Part shown: positions 55,670-64,000 of the stretch, one piece after another
Layout of the letters: each line of letters begins with the position of its first letter
Position numbering within the stretch: position 1 is the stretch's first letter
Assembly (NCBI RefSeq): GCF_004138335.1
Contig: NZ_RYFW01000005.1
Span: 186,001 to 250,000 of the forward strand
DNA length: 64,000 bases
DNA from: Peristeroidobacter agariperforans
Lineage (GTDB): Bacteria; Pseudomonadota; Gammaproteobacteria; Steroidobacterales; Steroidobacteraceae
Direction of reading: 5' to 3'
Translations under genes and position numbers: made by a program
The notes under the pieces: generated by a model
Databases searched by the model: none
The model's input: the letters and a program-made list of their open reading frames with translations, nothing else
What the model was told of the DNA's origin: nothing

Positions 55670-56827
55670 TCAGTGCCTGCGTTGATGTCCGGTCTGTCCG
55701 CTCACGACGATGTGACCGGACACTTCTTTGCCGCCAACCGCGGCGTAGTGCTTGCCGAAGCGATTCGTCAGCACGTCCTGCAGACGAAAGTCTTCCTGGC
55801 GCACGAAGCCGTGGTGCTTGCCGCCGCTATTGATCACGAGATCGACGACGGCGCAGATGCCCGAGGCGGTCGTGACTTGAATCGCCGACCACAGCCGTCC
55901 CGCGATCACTTGCGGGTACACCTTGTTGACGTAGTTCTCTTCGCGCAGCTCACCGTCTTGTTTACCGGTGACCGCGACGTAGATGACAACTACGTCCTGC
56001 AAGGTCTGCGGCACGGCGTTTTCCAGAATGCGCTTGAGCGTGTCGCGATCGTGATTGAGCTTCAGATCGTTCATCAGCAGTCGCATCTGATCGCAGTGGC
56101 CCGGATAGCGCATGGTCTTGTAATCCATGTTCTGCACGCGCGAGCCGTAGGTCTCGGCGAGCGAGCCCAAGCCGCCCGAGGTATTGAATGCTTCGTAGAG
56201 CGTGCCGTCGATCTCGATCTCCTCCAGGCCCTCGAGCGGCGCAACTTCGAGCCGCCGGCTGTCGACGATGGCTTCGCACGGATTGCCGTACTCGTTGATC
56301 AAGCCTTCGGTCGACCAGGTCAGCGAATACTTCAAGACGTTGTGGGGATGCTGGGGCAGGGCGCCCACGCGCAGCTTCACCGCGCGCAACTCGTCGAAGT
56401 GACCGATGAGCTCATTTGCGGCGATCGAGATGAAGCCGGGCGCGAGGCCGCATTGAGGAACGAACGCTTGCGATGAGCCCTCGGCGATCTTGCGAACCCC
56501 GCGAGTGACTTCGACGTCTTCGGTGAGATCGAAGTAATGGGTGCCTGCCTTGCGCGCCGCTTCGGCGACGCCGACGTTGCAGTAGTAGGGCAGGCTGGAA
56601 ATGACCGCATCGACCGGATGCTTCTGCAGCTGAGCACGCAGGGCATCGGCATTGGCTGCATCAACATGGTGCGCGTGCAGGTTGGCCAGACGATGCGCAC
56701 TCACGACGGCGTTGGCGGCGTCGGCGCTCACATCGCCAAGGTGCACCTCGTACGATCCGGACTCCGCCAGCAGCCCGGAAATCAGCGCGCCGATCTTGCC
56801 GGCGCCAAGAATCAGAACCTTCGCCAT
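55670..56827 (-). CDS. Saccharopine dehydrogenase (glutamate-forming)
   Basis: Enzyme of 385 residues oxidising saccharopine to 2-aminoadipate semialdehyde and glutamate. The Rossmann start [20 protein letters not shown], the catalytic-domain block [20 protein letters not shown] and [17 protein letters not shown] are typical of the Lys9/SDH type. AAGGAG lies five bases before ATG 56827. With the downstream ALDH7 gene it forms the second half of the saccharopine route for lysine breakdown. The lysine-ketoglutarate reductase that would make saccharopine is not in the window. Confidence 0.9.
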   Translation of the reverse strand: MAKVLILGAGKIGALISGLLAESGSYEVHLGDVSADAANAVVSAHRLANLHAHHVDAANADALRAQLQKHPVDAVISSLPYYCNVGVAEAARKAGTHYFDLTEDVEVTRGVRKIAEGSSQAFVPQCGLAPGFISIAANELIGHFDELRAVKLRVGALPQHPHNVLKYSLTWSTEGLINEYGNPCEAIVDSRRLEVAPLEGLEEIEIDGTLYEAFNTSGGLGSLAETYGSRVQNMDYKTMRYPGHCDQMRLLMNDLKLNHDRDTLKRILENAVPQTLQDVVVIYVAVTGKQDGELREENYVNKVYPQVIAGRLWSAIQVTTASGICAVVDLVINSGGKHHGFVRQEDFRLQDVLTNRFGKHYAAVGGKEVSGHIVVSGQTGHQRRH

Positions 56828-57050
56828 GCGTGCTCCTTTGCCTGCGGGCCGGGTCGCAGAGCCCGGCGGGTGCGGTGCTGGGCAGGATGCCCGAATGCCG
56901 GGGCGCTTCGCATACGCAGGACCGGCCGAGGGTCGTCATTTAATTCCGGAAGGCCGGAACTGTAAACGCCATGGCGGGCAGGCGCCTCGTTCGGGGGCGA
57001 GACCCGGCACTTTTTGCTCGAACTGTATGCAATTTTCGCCTTCGGTCCGT

Positions 57051-57078
57051 TTGCTTCGCACGGATCGGGTGCTAGGCT
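57051..57078 (+). promoter_or_regulatory. Putative promoter of DAHP synthase gene
   Basis: TTGCTT (57051-57056), 16 bases, TAGGCT (57073-57078). The ATG at 57090 is 11 bases beyond the -10 box, without a Shine-Dalgarno. The rest of the 262-base gap back to 56827 holds a small hairpin, TTCCGG-AAGG-CCGGAA (56944-56959), and nothing else I recognise. Confidence 0.4.
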
Positions 57079-57089
57079 CCCGCCCCGCT

Positions 57090-58475
57090 ATGACGCGTAC
57101 TCCCGACCTGATTCATTGGCATCCCTCGAGCTGGCAGTCCAGACAGGCACAGCAGCAGGCCACCTATCCCGATCAAGCCGCGCTCGACAGCGTCGTCGCC
57201 CAGCTCTCCCGGCTGCCGCCGCTGGTGGTTTCCTGGGAAATTGAAGCGCTGAAGGAACAGATTGCCTCCGCACAGCGCGGTGAGCGCTTCCTGCTCCAGG
57301 GCGGCGACTGCGCCGAGACCTTCGAGGACTGCGAGTCCGACAAGATCGCCAAGAAGCTGAAGATCCTGCTGCAGATGAGCCTGGTGCTGGTCTATGGCTT
57401 GAAGAAGCCGGTGATCCGCGTCGGCCGCATGGCTGGACAGTATGCAAAGCCCCGCTCGGCGGACACCGAGACCCGCGATGGCGTGACGCTGCCGAGCTAC
57501 CGTGGCGCGAACGTGAATCGTCCGGGTTTCACCGCCGAGGACCGCACGCCCGATCCGTCGCTGCTGCTGCGAGGCTACGAGCGCTCGGCGCTGACGCTGA
57601 ACTTCGTTCGCTCGCTGATCGATGGCGGCTTCGCCGACCTGCACCACCCCGAATACTGGGATCTGGATTTCGTGCGGCATTCGCCTTTGAAGGACTCGTA
57701 CGAAAAGGTCGTGCACTCGATTTCCGAATCGCTCGATTTCTTCGAAGCCGCCTCGGGCCAGCCGATTCACGAGAGCACCACGACGCGCTTTTATACAAGT
57801 CACGAAGCGCTGCACCTGCTGCTCGAACAGTCGCAGACGCGTTTCATCCCGCGTTCGCAGCGCTGGTACAACCTCGGCACGCACATGCCCTGGATCGGCA
57901 TGCGTACCGCGGCGCTCGATGGCGCACACGTCGAATTCTTCCGCGGCATCTCCAATCCGATGGGCATCAAAGTGGGCCCCTCGATGAGCGCGGAATGGGT
58001 GCAGGGCCTGCTTGCCGCCCTCAATCCAAACAACGAGCCCGGCCGGATCGTGCTGATCCATCGCATGGGCGCGAAAGACATCGAGAAGCGTCTGCCGCCG
58101 CTGATTCAGGCGGTGCGTGCGACCGGCAGCCCCGTGCTGTGGATCTGCGATCCCATGCACGGCAACACCGAGACGGCCACCTCGGGCCTGAAGACACGGC
58201 GCTTCGAAAACATCGTCAGCGAGCTGGAGTCGGCATTCCGAATCCACCGCGAACTGGGTTCTTGGCTCGGGGGTGTGCATTTCGAGCTCACAGGTGAGGA
58301 TGTCACCGAATGCACGGGCGGCGCTCGGGGTCTGACGGATGCAGACCTCGCGCGCGCCTATAAATCGCAGGTCGATCCGCGTCTGAATCATGAACAGGCG
58401 CTGGAGCTGGCTATGCGTATCGCTGGTTTGCACTCGAAAAAAGGCGCGCAGAAGAGCGCCGTGATCAATATTTGA
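57090..58475 (+). CDS. Class II 3-deoxy-7-phosphoheptulonate synthase
   Basis: First enzyme of the shikimate pathway, condensing PEP and erythrose-4-phosphate. The 461-residue product is the plant-like type II form: FLLQGGDCAETFEDC with the metal-binding Cys, RVGRMAGQYAKPRS, SYRGANVNRPGF, GMRTAALDGAHVEFFRGISN-like block with VGPSM following, and WICDPMHGNTE. Typical length is 450-470. The start at 57090 is the first ATG before conserved sequence; the frame is open further upstream but non-conserved. Feedback regulation cannot be read from sequence. Confidence 0.94.
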   Translation: MTRTPDLIHWHPSSWQSRQAQQQATYPDQAALDSVVAQLSRLPPLVVSWEIEALKEQIASAQRGERFLLQGGDCAETFEDCESDKIAKKLKILLQMSLVLVYGLKKPVIRVGRMAGQYAKPRSADTETRDGVTLPSYRGANVNRPGFTAEDRTPDPSLLLRGYERSALTLNFVRSLIDGGFADLHHPEYWDLDFVRHSPLKDSYEKVVHSISESLDFFEAASGQPIHESTTTRFYTSHEALHLLLEQSQTRFIPRSQRWYNLGTHMPWIGMRTAALDGAHVEFFRGISNPMGIKVGPSMSAEWVQGLLAALNPNNEPGRIVLIHRMGAKDIEKRLPPLIQAVRATGSPVLWICDPMHGNTETATSGLKTRRFENIVSELESAFRIHRELGSWLGGVHFELTGEDVTECTGGARGLTDADLARAYKSQVDPRLNHEQALELAMRIAGLHSKKGAQKSAVINI

Positions 58476-58509
58476 ATATAAGAACTGGTTAATAACTTGC
58501 CTCGCACTC

Positions 58510-58540
58510 GGCGACGGCCACTACAATAGTGGCCGTCGCC
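58510..58540. promoter_or_regulatory. 31-base perfect palindrome at the ilvD promoter
   Basis: GGCGACGGCCACTA (58510-58523), CAA, TAGTGGCCGTCGCC (58527-58540): fourteen-base arms without a mismatch. A -10-like TACAAT spans the centre (58522-58527). It lies 34 bases after the DAHP synthase stop and 25 bases before ilvD. As RNA it would be a very stable hairpin; as DNA it is placed like an operator. Confidence 0.6.
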
Positions 58541-58565
58541 TCGATCTTCCTTTCGCGTCGTTCCT

Positions 58566-60281
58566 ATGGCCACGAAAAAGCAAGCTCCCAAGCCCGCCGT
58601 CAATTTCCGCCGCTACTCCAGTGAAGTCGTCGATGGCCTGAAGCAGGCCCCCAGCCGCGCCATGTTGCGGGCAGTCGGCTACAAGGATGCGGACTTCAAG
58701 AAGCCGGCGATCGGCATTGCCTCCACCTGGAGCAATCTCACGCCGTGCAATATGCACATCGACAAGCTCGCGAAGGCCGCCGCGGCCGCGGTCGATTCGG
58801 CGGGTGGCAAGAGCACGACATTTGGCACGATTACCGTGTCTGACGGCATTTCCAACGGCTCGCCCGGCATGCGCTATTCGCTCGTGTCACGCGAAGTGAT
58901 CGCGGACTCGATCGAAACGGTATCCGGTGCGCAGGGCTTCGATGGCGTGGTCGCGATCGGCGGCTGCGACAAGAACATGCCGGGCTGCATGATGGCGCTT
59001 GCGCGGCTGGATCGTCCGGCGGTGTTTGTTTATGGCGGCACGATTCGGCCGGGTGCGGGCCATCTCGATGTGATCTCGGTGTTCGAAGCGCGCGGCGCCC
59101 TCACCAGCGGCAAGATCACTCAGAAACAAATGGATGAGATCGAGCGCAAGGCGATCCCGGGGCCGGGCAGCTGCGCCGGCATGTACACCGCGAACACCAT
59201 GGCGTCGGCGATCGAAGCCATGGGCATGAGCTTGCCGAACAGCTCGGCGCAGGATGCGGTGTCGAAACAGAAGATCGAAGACTGCAAGAACGCCGGCAAG
59301 GCCGTCGTGAAGCTTGCGAAGCTCGGCATCACGCCCTCGCAGATCATGACGCGCGAAGCGTTCGAGAATGCGATCACCACGGTCATCGCGCTCGGCGGCT
59401 CGACCAACGCCGTGCTCCATCTGCTGGCGATCGCGCACGCGGCGAACGTGAAGCTCGAGCTCGACGATTTCACTCGCATCGGCAAGAAAGTGCCGGTGCT
59501 CGCGGACCTCCGCCCGAGCGGCAAATACATGATGTCGGAGCTGGTGCGCATCGGCGGCATTCAGCCGCTGATGAAGATCCTGCTGAAGGAAGGGCTGCTG
59601 CACGGGGATTGCTTGACCGTCACCGGCAAGACGCTGGCGCAGAATCTGAAGAGCGTGAAACCGTATCCGAAGAATCAGGACATCGTTTACGCCTTCAACA
59701 ATCCCATCAAGCCTGAGAGTCACCTGGTCGTACTCTATGGCAACCTCGCCCCGGAAGGCTCGGTCGCGAAGATCACGGGCAAGGAAGGCTTGTCGTTCAC
59801 CGGCCGCGCTCGGGTGTTCGACGGCGAAGAAGCGTCGGTGCAGGCCATTCTCGATGGCAAGGTCGAGGCGGGCGACGTGGTTGTGATTCGCTACGAAGGC
59901 CCCAAAGGTGGACCGGGCATGCGTGAGATGTTGAGCCCGACCAGTGCGATCGCGGGCGCGGGCCTGGCGGACAAGGTCGCTTTGATCACCGACGGTCGTT
60001 TCTCCGGCGGCAGCCGTGGTTTCGTCGTCGGTCACATCGCGCCGGAAGCGGCGGTCGGTGGGCCGATCGGTTTGATTCGCGATGGTGATCAGATCACGAT
60101 CGATGCGGTGGCTCGCGAAATTCAGGTCGCGGTGAGCGACGCTGAAATGTCGAAGCGTCGTGCGGATTGGCAGGCGCCAAAACCGTACGCATCCCGCGGC
60201 GTGCTCGCAAAGTATGCTCGCGAAGTCAGCAGCGCCTCGTTGGGCGCGATCACTGACGGCGATGCGTGCGAGAGCCACTGA
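58566..60281 (+). CDS. ilvD: Dihydroxy-acid dehydratase
   Basis: Fe-S dehydratase of 571 residues in valine, leucine and isoleucine synthesis. Cluster cysteines are visible at C61 in SNLTPCNMH, in [11 protein letters not shown] and in [14 protein letters not shown], the three-Cys pattern linked to a [2Fe-2S] cluster. [17 protein letters not shown] and [15 protein letters not shown] are further hallmarks. No Shine-Dalgarno is seen at ATG 58566. No other ilv gene is adjacent. A related sugar-acid dehydratase is possible but the full motif set favours IlvD. Confidence 0.93.
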   Translation: MATKKQAPKPAVNFRRYSSEVVDGLKQAPSRAMLRAVGYKDADFKKPAIGIASTWSNLTPCNMHIDKLAKAAAAAVDSAGGKSTTFGTITVSDGISNGSPGMRYSLVSREVIADSIETVSGAQGFDGVVAIGGCDKNMPGCMMALARLDRPAVFVYGGTIRPGAGHLDVISVFEARGALTSGKITQKQMDEIERKAIPGPGSCAGMYTANTMASAIEAMGMSLPNSSAQDAVSKQKIEDCKNAGKAVVKLAKLGITPSQIMTREAFENAITTVIALGGSTNAVLHLLAIAHAANVKLELDDFTRIGKKVPVLADLRPSGKYMMSELVRIGGIQPLMKILLKEGLLHGDCLTVTGKTLAQNLKSVKPYPKNQDIVYAFNNPIKPESHLVVLYGNLAPEGSVAKITGKEGLSFTGRARVFDGEEASVQAILDGKVEAGDVVVIRYEGPKGGPGMREMLSPTSAIAGAGLADKVALITDGRFSGGSRGFVVGHIAPEAAVGGPIGLIRDGDQITIDAVAREIQVAVSDAEMSKRRADWQAPKPYASRGVLAKYAREVSSASLGAITDGDACESH

Positions 60282-60354
60282 CCGGATCGTATGTTTTGCC
60301 CCGCCGGCGGCGGCGAGGCTGTATCTCAAATTGACGAGATGTTGAGAGTTAGCA

Positions 60355-61272
60355 ATGGCGCGAGCGATCGAGATTGTTGAAGTTGGGCCGCGCGATGGAT
60401 TGCAGAGTGAGCCCGAAGTTCTGCCGACGGCAACCAAGCTGGAGCTGATCAATCGCTTGGTCGCCTCGGGACTTAAGCGTCTGGAAGTGGCCAGCTTCGT
60501 GAATCCCAAGCGTGTGCCGCAGATGGCCGATGCCGAAGCGGTGCTCGCCGGCTTGCCGAAAGTGCCGGGCGTGCAGTACGTCGGCCTGGTGCTGAATCGC
60601 AAGGGCTTCGATCGTGCGCTCGCAGCCGGCTGCACCGAAGTCGGTCTGGTCACGGCTGCGACCAACAGCTTCAGCGAGCGCAATCAGGGCGCGACCACCG
60701 AGGAGCTCATTCACACGATCGAAGAGATTGCACCGCTGGCGCGCGAGGCGGGCGTGCGGATGCAAGTGACAGTGTCGACGGCGTTCGGCTGTCCCTTTGA
60801 AGGTGAAGTGCCGGCGTCGCGTGTGGTAGAGATTTGTCGTCGTCTCGCGCAGTCCCGTCCGCTCGAGATCGCGCTCGCCGACACCATCGGTGTTGCGGTT
60901 CCGAGTCAAGTTACAGCGCTCGTCGAACAGGTGCGCGGCGTGGTCGGCGATGTCGCGATTCGCTGTCACTTTCACAACACACGGAATACAGCAGTCGCGA
61001 ATGCGTACGCCGCTGTGCTCGCCGGTGTCAGCACGCTCGATGCGAGCGTCGGCGGCGTCGGTGGTTGTCCGTTCGCGCCGAACGCGACTGGAAACGTCGG
61101 CACCGAAGATTTGGTGTACATGTTGAGCCGTGCTGGATACGACACGGGCATCGATCTCACCAAGTTGATCGAGACCGCTCGCTGGCTCGGCGAGCAGCGT
61201 GGCAAACCGGTCCCGAGCATGGTCTCCAAGGCCGGCGGCTTCCCGCTTGGAACTGTAAGGGCATCAGCCTGA
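60355..61272 (+). CDS. mvaB: Hydroxymethylglutaryl-CoA lyase family protein
   Basis: TIM-barrel lyase of 305 residues splitting HMG-CoA to acetyl-CoA and acetoacetate, the last step of leucine breakdown. Catalytic Arg is in VGPRDGLQSE, the metal-binding His pair in RCHFHNTRNTAVAN, and the loop Cys in GGCPFAPNATGNVGTEDL. The His motif reads HFHNTR rather than the more common HFHDTYG, marking a subgroup that may use related 3-hydroxyacyl-CoA substrates. 73 bases after ilvD on the same strand. Confidence 0.85.
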   Translation: MARAIEIVEVGPRDGLQSEPEVLPTATKLELINRLVASGLKRLEVASFVNPKRVPQMADAEAVLAGLPKVPGVQYVGLVLNRKGFDRALAAGCTEVGLVTAATNSFSERNQGATTEELIHTIEEIAPLAREAGVRMQVTVSTAFGCPFEGEVPASRVVEICRRLAQSRPLEIALADTIGVAVPSQVTALVEQVRGVVGDVAIRCHFHNTRNTAVANAYAAVLAGVSTLDASVGGVGGCPFAPNATGNVGTEDLVYMLSRAGYDTGIDLTKLIETARWLGEQRGKPVPSMVSKAGGFPLGTVRASA

Positions 61273-61339
61273 TAGCTCGCTTTCCTCTCTGATTTCCAGC
61301 CCGCGTAGTCCCGGGCTCACTTCGGCAGGGTTCGCGCCC

Positions 61340-61416
61340 CTAACTTAAGTTAGTGAATGGGGTGCGTATATTGCTGTTTGGCATGGTGGGGCGCGTATAC
61401 ACTCGTCTCATACGAG
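61340..61416. promoter_or_regulatory. Repeat cluster upstream of GntR gene
   Basis: The 215-base gap before the regulator holds CTAACTT-AAGTTAG, a perfect 14-base palindrome (61340-61353), two near-identical direct repeats GGTGCGTATA (61361-61370) and GGCGCGTATA (61390-61399), and CTCGT-N5-ACGAG (61402-61416). Any of these could be the operator for autoregulation. The start of the gap shows only a weak GC hairpin after mvaB. Confidence 0.4.
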
Positions 61417-61487
61417 GCCCGTTCATACCCAATCAATATGCACTGGCAGATTGCGGGCCTCCATCACCGAATGTCCGAAGGAGCACC

Positions 61488-62120
61488 ATGGCCAAGGCAG
61501 TGGACAAGGCGTATCACACTGTACGTGAACGCATCGTGCGCGGCGTGTATCCAGCATCCTCCCGAATCACCGAACAGGAAGTCGCGGCAGTCGCCGGCGT
61601 GAGTCGCACGCCCGTGCGCGAGGCGTTGCGAAAACTCCACGCAGAAGGATTGTTGGAATTCGTCCCGCACCAGGGCGCGATCGTGACGGAATGGACCCAC
61701 GAAGATCGCGACGACGTGTATGAATTGCGCGCCATGCTCGAATCGTATGGAGCCGCACGCGCCGCCCGGCGCATCACCGGCGAGGGGATCGCCGAATTGC
61801 GTCAGCTCGCCGAAGATCAGTATCACGAGACGCTGGCGAAGCCTGAGGGTTATCTCGAGCGCGTCGGTGCACTCAACAGCCACTTCCATCGTCGCATTCA
61901 CGAGTTCGCGGGCAGCCCGCGCCTGGTGACGGCGCTGGCCTCGCTGATCGAAGTGCCGTACATGCTGAAATCATTTACGACGTATCAGGACGAAGACCTG
62001 ATCCGCAGTGCCTCGCATCATCTGGAAATCGTCCGGGCGCTGGAGGCGCGCGATGGTGACTGGAGCTCGGCACTGATGCGCTCGCATATTCTCGGCGCAC
62101 GCGGAACGCTAGTTGTCTGA
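61488..62120 (+). CDS. GntR family regulator with FCD domain
   Basis: Regulator of 210 residues. The N-terminal winged helix reads VRERIVRGVYPASSRITEQE, then VAAVAGVSRTPVREALRKL, then GLLEFVPHQGAIV. The C-terminal FCD domain (about 75-205) is all helical, with ELRAMLESYGAARAA and the metal-site histidines in NSHFHRRIHEFAG and HHLEIVRAL. GAAGGAG lies just before ATG 61488. FCD regulators usually sense acids or acyl-CoA intermediates; the nearest catabolic candidate is the HMG-CoA lyase gene upstream. Target not established. Confidence 0.9.
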   Translation: MAKAVDKAYHTVRERIVRGVYPASSRITEQEVAAVAGVSRTPVREALRKLHAEGLLEFVPHQGAIVTEWTHEDRDDVYELRAMLESYGAARAARRITGEGIAELRQLAEDQYHETLAKPEGYLERVGALNSHFHRRIHEFAGSPRLVTALASLIEVPYMLKSFTTYQDEDLIRSASHHLEIVRALEARDGDWSSALMRSHILGARGTLVV

Positions 62121-62153
62121 TTCGGGCATCCTGCCACGACCCTCATGACGAGT

Positions 62154-62217
62154 CGGCAAAAGGCGTGACTTTTGCCGCTCGTCCGCCGCTGAAGCGGCGG
62201 GGTACTTCCCTGTACCC
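62154..62217. repeat. Three consecutive hairpins before the peroxiredoxin gene
   Basis: Hairpin 1: CGGCAAAAG / CTTTTGCCG with loop GCGTGA (62154-62177). Hairpin 2: CCGCCGC / GCGGCGG with loop TGAA (62183-62200). Hairpin 3: GGGTAC / GTACCC with loop TTCCCT (62200-62217). All stems are perfect and follow each other almost without gap in the 160-base space after the GntR gene. A TACAAT box follows at 62236-62241, so they may lie upstream of the peroxiredoxin transcript. Confidence 0.5.
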
Positions 62218-62280
62218 AGGGCAGCGCTCGACGCATACAATGGTCCATTCCAGTTTCACGTCAGCAACGAGGGGATGGTC

Positions 62281-62760
62281 ATGATCAAAGTCGGCGACAA
62301 AATGCCCGCGGGCACATTCACGCAGATCACCAAGGATGGACCGCAGAAGATCAGCGCCGAAGACTTCTTCAAGGGCCGCAAAGTCGTGCTGTTCTCGGTG
62401 CCGGGTGCGTTCACGCCTACCTGCGATGCCAAGCACCTGCCGGGGTTCGTGGAGAAGGCTGGTGACATCAAGGGCAAGGGCGTCGATGCCATCGCCTGCA
62501 TGGCCGTGAACGACGCGTTCGTGATGAAGGCCTGGGGCAAATCCCAGAACACCGACGGCAAGGTGGAAATGCTGGCGGACGGCAACGCCGAGTACACCAA
62601 GGCGCTGGGCCTGGACATGGACGCCACGGGCTTCGGCATGGGCATCCGTGGTCAGCGCTTCGCGCTGGTGGTGGATAACGGGGTGGTGAAGCAGGTGAAT
62701 GTCGAGCAGAAGGGCGAGTTCAAGGTGTCGAGCGCGGATCACGTGCTCACGCAGCTGTAA
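62281..62760 (+). CDS. Prx5-type peroxiredoxin
   Basis: Thiol peroxidase of 159 residues reducing hydrogen peroxide and organic peroxides in the cytoplasm. The peroxidatic Cys is in FSVPGAFTPTCDAKHLPGF, the Prx5/PrxII signature, and a second Cys is in DAIACMAVND. Conserved Arg is in GIRGQRFALVVD. ATG 62281 has GAGGGG at good spacing; ATG 62275 abuts it. Members often use glutaredoxin as reductant. A strong terminator follows. Confidence 0.92.
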   Translation: MIKVGDKMPAGTFTQITKDGPQKISAEDFFKGRKVVLFSVPGAFTPTCDAKHLPGFVEKAGDIKGKGVDAIACMAVNDAFVMKAWGKSQNTDGKVEMLADGNAEYTKALGLDMDATGFGMGIRGQRFALVVDNGVVKQVNVEQKGEFKVSSADHVLTQL

Positions 62761-62784
62761 CCGCTGCTCTACGTTCCTCAAAAC

Positions 62785-62820
62785 AAAGGCCGCCGCATCT
62801 CATGACGCGGCGGCCTTTTT
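62785..62820. terminator. Bidirectional intrinsic terminator
   Basis: GGCCGCCGC (62788-62796) and GCGGCGGCC (62807-62815) form a nine-base stem, loop ATCTCATGAC, extended by AAA/TTT pairs and followed by TTTTT on the plus strand. The minus strand has TTTGTTTTG after the stem. It sits between the convergent peroxiredoxin and etfA genes and can serve both. Confidence 0.85.
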
Positions 62821-62844
62821 AATCGGCTCTATGGCGGAGTGGAC

Positions 62845-63786
62845 TTAGCCCAGCGCCTTCTCCAACTCCGGCACGAGCGTGAACAAATCACCGACCAGGC
62901 CGATGTCCGCCACTTCGAAGATCGGCGCTTCAGCGTCCTTGTTGATGGCAACGATGGTGCGTGCGTCCTTGATGCCGGTCAGGTGCTGAATCGCGCCCGA
63001 GATGCCCACGGCGACGTACAGCTCCGGCGCAATGATCTTACCGGTCTGGCCGACCTGCAGATCGTTCGCCGCATAGCCGGCATCGACCGCCGCGCGCGAT
63101 GCACCCACCGCGGCGCCGAGCTTGTCGGCGAGGCTGAAGATGATCTTGAAGTTATCCGAGCTGCCAAGCGCACGACCGCCCGACACGACGCGCGGCGCGG
63201 TCTGCAGGTCCGGACGACCCGTGGCAGCCGCGGAACGCGAGACGAAACGAGTGTGAGAGGGCAGTGACGCAGAAACATTTGCAGCTTCCACACCCGCGCT
63301 GCCGCCTTGCGCAGCCGCCTGGAACGATGCGGTACGAACGGTCGCGACCAGCTTCTTATCCTGCGGCGCTTCGACGGTGATGATCGCGTTGCCCGCGTAC
63401 ACCGGCCGACGGAACTTATAAGCACCTTCGGCGGCCATGATGTCGCTCAGCTGGCCGACGCCGAGCAGCGCCGCCACTCGCGGCATCAAGTCTTTGCCGA
63501 ACGTGGTCGAGGGGCCGAACACGTGCGTGTAATTGGCAGCAACCGCGGCCACCTGCGGCGCGAGCACAGCAGCGAGCGGCTCGGCATTCGCCGCGTTGTT
63601 GACGGTCAGCACCGTCTTCACACCCTGGATCTTCGCGGCCTCGGCGGCGACAGCGGCGCCGTCAGTCGCGAACACGGCAACGTGAATTTCAGCACCGGAG
63701 ATCGTGCTGGCGCAGGAGACGCACTTGGCGGTGGAGGGATTGAGCTTGCCGCCGGCATGTTCGGCGACGATGAGAATCTTGGCCAT
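62845..63786 (-). CDS. etfA: Electron transfer flavoprotein alpha subunit
   Basis: FAD-binding subunit of 313 residues carrying electrons from acyl-CoA and related dehydrogenases to ETF-ubiquinone oxidoreductase. The N-terminal domain begins [20 protein letters not shown]. The C-terminal FAD domain has [51 protein letters not shown] and [20 protein letters not shown]. It shares one base with the etfB stop, so the two are coupled. Confidence 0.95.
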   Translation of the reverse strand: MAKILIVAEHAGGKLNPSTAKCVSCASTISGAEIHVAVFATDGAAVAAEAAKIQGVKTVLTVNNAANAEPLAAVLAPQVAAVAANYTHVFGPSTTFGKDLMPRVAALLGVGQLSDIMAAEGAYKFRRPVYAGNAIITVEAPQDKKLVATVRTASFQAAAQGGSAGVEAANVSASLPSHTRFVSRSAAATGRPDLQTAPRVVSGGRALGSSDNFKIIFSLADKLGAAVGASRAAVDAGYAANDLQVGQTGKIIAPELYVAVGISGAIQHLTGIKDARTIVAINKDAEAPIFEVADIGLVGDLFTLVPELEKALG

Positions 63787-64000
63787 CAGACGAGCCCCTT
63801 CTGCTTGAGGGCGGCAACCAGCTCGCCCACATCTTTCACCATCACGCCCTTGGAACGCGCCGCGGGCGGCTCGTACTTGGTCGTCTTGAACTGCGGCGCC
63901 GTGTCGACGCCGAGCGAGGCGATCGCAACGGTCTCGAGCGGCTTCTTCTTCGCCTTCATGATGTCCGGCAGCTTCACGTAGCGCGGCTCGTTCAGGCGCA
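63786..64000 (-). CDS. etfB: Electron transfer flavoprotein beta subunit (5' end beyond window)
   Basis: The last 70 residues of EtfB are in the window; the gene begins beyond position 64000. Visible sequence includes RLNEPRYVKLPDIMKAKKKP, matching the conserved EtfB stretch before the C-terminus, and ends in AALKQKGLV. It is followed by etfA with a one-base overlap, the usual etfBA order. Confidence 0.93.
   Translation of the reverse strand, partial: RLNEPRYVKLPDIMKAKKKPLETVAIASLGVDTAPQFKTTKYEPPAARSKGVMVKDVGELVAALKQKGLV

Noticed and set aside
58887-60683. 598-codon minus-strand frame opposite ilvD and mvaB
   Set aside because: Spans two well-supported genes on the other strand and shows no domain, only Arg/His-rich sequence.

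Overview
The window is a gene-dense, high-GC stretch of bacterial chromosome with about 54 protein genes, no rRNA or tRNA that I could find, no insertion sequence and no CRISPR array. Gene content (bifunctional aspartokinase-homoserine dehydrogenase ThrA, MsrPQ, HrpA, TonB-dependent receptors of the oligotroph type, class II DAHP synthase, non-homologous end-joining proteins Ku and LigD, CreD, SBP56) suggests an aerobic gammaproteobacterium of the Nevskiales/Steroidobacteraceae/Xanthomonadales type. That placement is inference from gene families, not from a marker gene. No intergenic gap exceeds about 300 bases.

Layout, 0-20 kb: a ligD-ku end-joining operon (the window cuts the 3' end of ku); a lipid kinase-like protein with an overlapping phosphoesterase; a small lipoprotein and a small orphan; ghrA-mmsA; an ExeA-type ATPase fused to an FHA domain; the threonine operon thrA-thrB-thrC followed by a membrane-anchored NERD-like protein; an M20 dipeptidase with tatD; a TPR secreted protein and a YgjP metallopeptidase; kynA.

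20-31 kb: a compact accessory module, TetR / TonB receptor / D-aminopeptidase-like serine hydrolase / MFS transporter, with an inverted repeat between the regulator and the receptor. It reads as outer-membrane uptake, inner-membrane transport and cytoplasmic hydrolysis of one unidentified substrate, and it is the best candidate here for an undescribed system. It is followed by msrPQ, creD and a tandem-domain GFA protein whose 3' end overlaps creD on the opposite strand.

31-50 kb: mainly central metabolism and housekeeping: an enoyl-CoA isomerase/hydratase, aconitase, mnmA-nudJ, purB, fumC-CoA pyrophosphatase-mazG, a glycine-zipper envelope protein, a PepSY-response regulator-histidine kinase operon, hrpA, a DUF1772 protein, and an SBP56/methanethiol oxidase homologue with a membrane protein.

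50-64 kb: a second TonB receptor, a divergent ketopantoate-reductase-family protein, a lysine-degradation pair (saccharopine dehydrogenase and ALDH7-type aminoadipate semialdehyde dehydrogenase), class II DAHP synthase, ilvD, an HMG-CoA lyase family protein, a GntR/FCD regulator, a Prx5-type peroxiredoxin, and etfBA (etfB cut by the window edge). Together mmsA, the crotonase, the HMG-CoA lyase, kynA, the lysine pair and ETF point to amino-acid catabolism feeding the TCA enzymes aconitase and fumarase.

Intergenic DNA is unusually rich in perfect inverted repeats placed over promoter-like hexamers, and several genes (PepSY, nudJ, DAHP synthase, hrpA) have a -10-like box so close to an ATG without a Shine-Dalgarno sequence that leaderless or near-leaderless transcripts are likely. 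These are read by eye; none has been tested by folding or genome-wide search.
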